Source of the DNA: Flavobacteriaceae bacterium PS02337
GTDB taxonomy: Bacteria; Bacteroidota; Bacteroidia; Flavobacteriales; Flavobacteriaceae
Direction: 5' to 3'
NCBI GenBank assembly: GCA_029959285.1
Contig: JASCOE010000001.1
Location: 682,001-746,000 of the forward strand
DNA: 64,000 nt
The position numbers were made by a program, and so were the translations under genes. How positions within the stretch are numbered: position 1 is the first letter of the stretch; every line of letters begins with the position of its first letter. Below the pieces are notes generated by a model, which had not been told where the DNA came from, searched no databases, and was given only the letters and a program-made list of their open reading frames with translations. Positions 60,970-64,000 of this stretch are shown here, one piece after another.

Positions 60970-63828
60970 TTATTCTAGGATTATTTTTTTTGCAGAAGCG
61001 GCATCGCCATTTATCAAATACACATAATAAACGCCTCTTGGTAAACCAGATAAATTTATGGTGTTACTGCTTTCGCCATTGCTGATAGTGAACGATTTTA
61101 CTAATTGTCCTAACGTATTGTAAACGGTTGCTTTTTCTAAAACAATGTTGTTGATATGAACCTCGCCTTTAGTCGGATTTGGATAAACCAAGGCTTTATC
61201 GAAAACAGAATCTTCAACACCTAAAGTGGAACAATTTGTTGAATAAACTGCTGATGTATCTTTTTTATCTGTCCAATTTGTATTTGAATAATCTTCATCG
61301 TCTACTTGAATACATTTTAATTCTGGATTGTCTGAGAATAGTACATTGGTAAACAGAGTGTTTTTTCCATTTTTTATATTTAATGAAGTCAATTTATTAT
61401 TGCTAACATCTAACCAATATAATCTCGCATCTAAATAAAAGTCCAATGTTGCTATCTCGTTTTTATCAATTATTAAATATTGCAATAAAGTTTGTGCTTT
61501 TAGATCTATGTCTTTTAATTTATTTTTAGAAGCAAATAACCCGATCAATTTTTTATTTGAAGAAAGATCTAAAGTTGTTAATTCGTTTTCAGAAAGGGAC
61601 AAATGTTGTAATAAAGCATTTGCGCTAAGATTAATATTTTTTAAATTATTTCCAGATGCATGAAAACTAGTCAATTTTGTGTTCAAAGAAAGATCTAGTG
61701 TTGTTAATTCGTTCCTGGTAAGGGCTATATAATTTAACAAAGTATTTGCTGTAAGATCGATATTTTTTAACTTGCATTCTTGAGCTCCTAATGCAAGTAG
61801 CTTTGTGTTTGAAGAAAGATTTAATGACAGCAATGGATTATTGTCTACAGTTAAGTTTACTAATTCTCTAAATGCTTCAATTCCTGTTAAGTCTTTAATA
61901 GCAGATTCTTTTACATCTATACTTTTAACTGGAGCAATGTTGATCGTTAATACTTTCCCATCAGGAATTCCGGAATCTAACCCTAAACTAATTAATTTAT
62001 TTTCAAAATTTAGGTCAGGAATTGCTGTAGTGGCATCACAATCAGTAGTGTAAGTTGCTATTACATTTTTTGCATTTTCCCATTTAGTGTAAGCATAATC
62101 TACATCATCTACAAGTATGCATTTTAAAGCTGGATTGTTTGATAAATCAAGCGAAGATATCAAAGTATTTTTCCCATTCTTCAAATTTAAACTTTGGAGT
62201 TTGTTAGTAGAACATAATATATTTTTCAGTTTGGTATTTCTAGAAAGATCCAAATCAACTAATAAATTATTATAACAGTACAATAAAGTTAGTTCAGTAT
62301 TATTTTCTACTTTTAGTGTAGTCAATAAATTGTTAGAGCAAATTAGAGAGTTTAAAGAAGTATTTTTTGCAACATCTAAGCTTGTTAGAAGATTATCGTT
62401 ACAATATAATTTAGTTAAGTTTAAAAGAGATGAGACATCTAAAATCGTCAATTTATTGGAGTATACAGAAAATGAAATCAACGCTAAATTTTTAGAAATA
62501 TCAATCGAAGTCAATTGATTGTTTTGACAAGATAAATCTTTTAATGCTAAATTCTTTGATAAATTAAGAGAGGTTATTTCATTTTGACTACAATTCAAGT
62601 TTATTAAATTAACATTTTTGGAAACGTCTAGAGAGGTGATTTGGTTTCCAGAGCAATCGAGATTAGTCAAAGACAGGAAATGTTCAATTCCTGTGATATC
62701 AGAAATAGAGCTATTAGCAAGACTTAAGAAAGTAACAGATACAATATTTGAAGTCAAGACTTTGCCATTTTCGCCATCTTTGTCTATGCCAAGGGAAATC
62801 AGTTTTTTCTCAAAATTTACATCTGGAATTAAAGTATAAGCGGTACAGTCAGTACTGAAACTTGCGTTTGAATCTTTGTATGAAGTCCAGTTTTTATTAG
62901 CATAACTCATATCGTCAACCTGTATACAAGTTAAGTATGGGTTTTGCTTAAAATCTTGGTAATTAAGATTTAGGTTATTTCCATTTTTCAAATTTAGATT
63001 TACTAATTTATTATTAGCACATCTCAGATAAGTGAGCATACTATTCGATGAAATATCCAGGCTATCTAATTGATTCTTATCGCATTCTAAATTCTTCAAA
63101 TAAAGGTTTTTATGAGTGTTTAAAGTAGTGATCTTATTATCAGATAGGTTTAAGAAAATTAATTCAATGTTTTTAGAAATATCCAAACTATTAATTTCAT
63201 TAGAATAGCAAAATAAATTGGTCAAAAGTGTATTGTTTGACACATTTAAACTGGTTAAACAATTCTCTCCACAATATAATTTTGTCAAAGCAATATTGTC
63301 TTCAAGGCTTAAGTTTGCTAATGCGTTTCGAGTAACTGTTAATTCTTTTAAGAGTTTGTTTTTAGATATATCTAAAGATTTTAATTGATTTGAGCTACCG
63401 TTTAGGTATAATAATTTTGTATTGTTAGTCAGATCTAAATTAGAGATTTTATTTACTTGGAAATTTAGATCTTTTAATAGAATATTTTTGCTGATATCCA
63501 ATTCAGTTAATTGATTATCACTTATATCTAAGGTAGTTAATTTTGTATTTTGTGAAAGTTCTATTTTTGTTAATTTATTTTTTCTACAAGATAAATAAGT
63601 CAGCGATGTAAAATCTTCAATCCCCGTCAAATCATAAATAAGTCTATTCTCAAGATCTAAGGAATTTACAGAAGTTACATTTGCTGTTAGTACTCTTCCG
63701 TCTGGAGTACCTGAATCAATGCCCAAACTAATTAGCTTGTATTCAAAATTAATATCAGGAATTGCAGTATACTGCGCGTAAATAGAAAAATTTGTAAATA
63801 AGTATAATAAAAGTAGTTTTATTTTCAT
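60970..63828 (-). CDS. T9SS-exported leucine-rich-repeat protein with three tandem modules
   Basis: This 952-residue protein has a signal peptide ending FSIYAQ. Three large modules begin at about residues 22, 333 and 602. Each opens with IPD(I/V/L)NFE-x-KLISLG(I/L)D and then carries a row of short leucine-rich repeats (unit about 21 residues, L-x-x-L-D-(I/V/L)-S-x-N-x-x-L). Each closes with CIxVDD-x-x-Y-x-x-x-x-W. The C-terminal 73 residues (VYPNPTKGEVHINN ... YNTLGQLVKSF ... LPRGVYYVYLINGD) form a T9SS type A sorting domain. It probably binds surface partners. The triplication arose by internal duplication. Confidence 0.94.
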   Translation of the reverse strand: MKIKLLLLYLFTNFSIYAQYTAIPDINFEYKLISLGIDSGTPDGRVLTANVTSVNSLDLENRLIYDLTGIEDFTSLTYLSCRKNKLTKIELSQNTKLTTLDISDNQLTELDISKNILLKDLNFQVNKISNLDLTNNTKLLYLNGSSNQLKSLDISKNKLLKELTVTRNALANLSLEDNIALTKLYCGENCLTSLNVSNNTLLTNLFCYSNEINSLDISKNIELIFLNLSDNKITTLNTHKNLYLKNLECDKNQLDSLDISSNSMLTYLRCANNKLVNLNLKNGNNLNLNYQDFKQNPYLTCIQVDDMSYANKNWTSYKDSNASFSTDCTAYTLIPDVNFEKKLISLGIDKDGENGKVLTSNIVSVTFLSLANSSISDITGIEHFLSLTNLDCSGNQITSLDVSKNVNLINLNCSQNEITSLNLSKNLALKDLSCQNNQLTSIDISKNLALISFSVYSNKLTILDVSSLLNLTKLYCNDNLLTSLDVAKNTSLNSLICSNNLLTTLKVENNTELTLLYCYNNLLVDLDLSRNTKLKNILCSTNKLQSLNLKNGKNTLISSLDLSNNPALKCILVDDVDYAYTKWENAKNVIATYTTDCDATTAIPDLNFENKLISLGLDSGIPDGKVLTINIAPVKSIDVKESAIKDLTGIEAFRELVNLTVDNNPLLSLNLSSNTKLLALGAQECKLKNIDLTANTLLNYIALTRNELTTLDLSLNTKLTSFHASGNNLKNINLSANALLQHLSLSENELTTLDLSSNKKLIGLFASKNKLKDIDLKAQTLLQYLIIDKNEIATLDFYLDARLYWLDVSNNKLTSLNIKNGKNTLFTNVLFSDNPELKCIQVDDEDYSNTNWTDKKDTSAVYSTNCSTLGVEDSVFDKALVYPNPTKGEVHINNIVLEKATVYNTLGQLVKSFTISNGESSNTINLSGLPRGVYYVYLINGDAASAKKIILE

Positions 63829-64000
63829 GAAATATTTTGCTTTTTTATTATTAGACAGGTAATTTAAAGTAAGAATTATTTTGCAAAAATAAATAAAACA
63901 AAATAAAAAAGTAGGTTTTTATATGTTAAAAATTGATGTTTTTTTAATAATAAATTAATTTAAGGACAAGAAAAAGATAGTTTAGTTCTATTAATTTGGA

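Noticed and set aside
60970-63828. Periodic DNA similarity that could be a satellite or CRISPR
   Set aside because: It is explained by leucine-rich repeats of about 21 codons and three large coding modules.

Overview
The window looks like the chromosome of a Flavobacterium or close relative (Bacteroidota). The DNA is AT-rich and Shine-Dalgarno sequences are mostly absent. Several genes are preceded by the flavobacterial -7 promoter element TAnnTTTG. Two proteins end in type IX secretion (T9SS) type A sorting domains, and there are many families typical of this group (IPExxxVDY, DUF2480, DUF3078, DUF5689, DUF6249, delta-60 repeats, a TonB receptor with a carboxypeptidase-like N-terminus).

Layout. 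1-6.9 kb: housekeeping genes, with a partial ECF sigma factor, a DUF6249 membrane protein, rnhA, purN, and the acpP-fabF-rnc-IPExxxVDY-pyk run. 7.1-20 kb: an accessory block in one orientation with two paralogous sulfatases (the second broken by a frameshift), a HAD-family lipoprotein, DUF2252, DUF2092, DUF6515 and DUF4136 proteins, a membrane-embedded AraC regulator and three outer-membrane beta-barrel-like proteins. It lacks SusC/SusD and a sulfatase-maturation enzyme. 20-23.3 kb: a CPBP membrane protease with an AraC regulator, and a secreted C1-family cysteine peptidase. 23.3-26.4 kb: a very AT-rich two-gene cassette, a NACHT-type ATPase followed 1 nt later by a divergent RelA/SpoT-domain protein. 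I read it as a probable anti-phage or toxin system, and it is the most interesting part of the window. Beside it lies the decayed tail of what may be an HTH regulator. 27.7-27.9 kb: two identical tandem tRNA-Asn genes. 28-43 kb: rseP, a small ABC transporter, an OYE-type flavin oxidoreductase, a Gfo/Idh/MocA oxidoreductase, an MFS transporter, a TonB receptor with a DUF5689 lipoprotein, hflX and exported proteins of unknown function. 43-53.4 kb: a minus-strand SUF iron-sulfur assembly locus (sufA, sufB, a flavodoxin-like reductase, sufC, sufD, then sufS, a lipoprotein, sufE, a DUF59 protein, DUF2480, DUF3078), split by an oppositely oriented serine hydrolase. 53.7-64 kb: a coiled-coil membrane protein, a delta-60-repeat T9SS protein, a histidine kinase/NarL-type regulator pair, an MBL-fold hydrolase and a three-module leucine-rich-repeat T9SS protein.

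A second theme is the number of inverted or tandem intergenic repeats of several unrelated families (near 1.5, 27.6, 32.3, 33.5, 44.6, 45.1, 48.8, 50.2 and 53.0 kb). Many sit between genes of the SUF locus, where they could shape mRNA processing or stability. All functional statements come from reading the sequence and remembered family knowledge; no database search was run.
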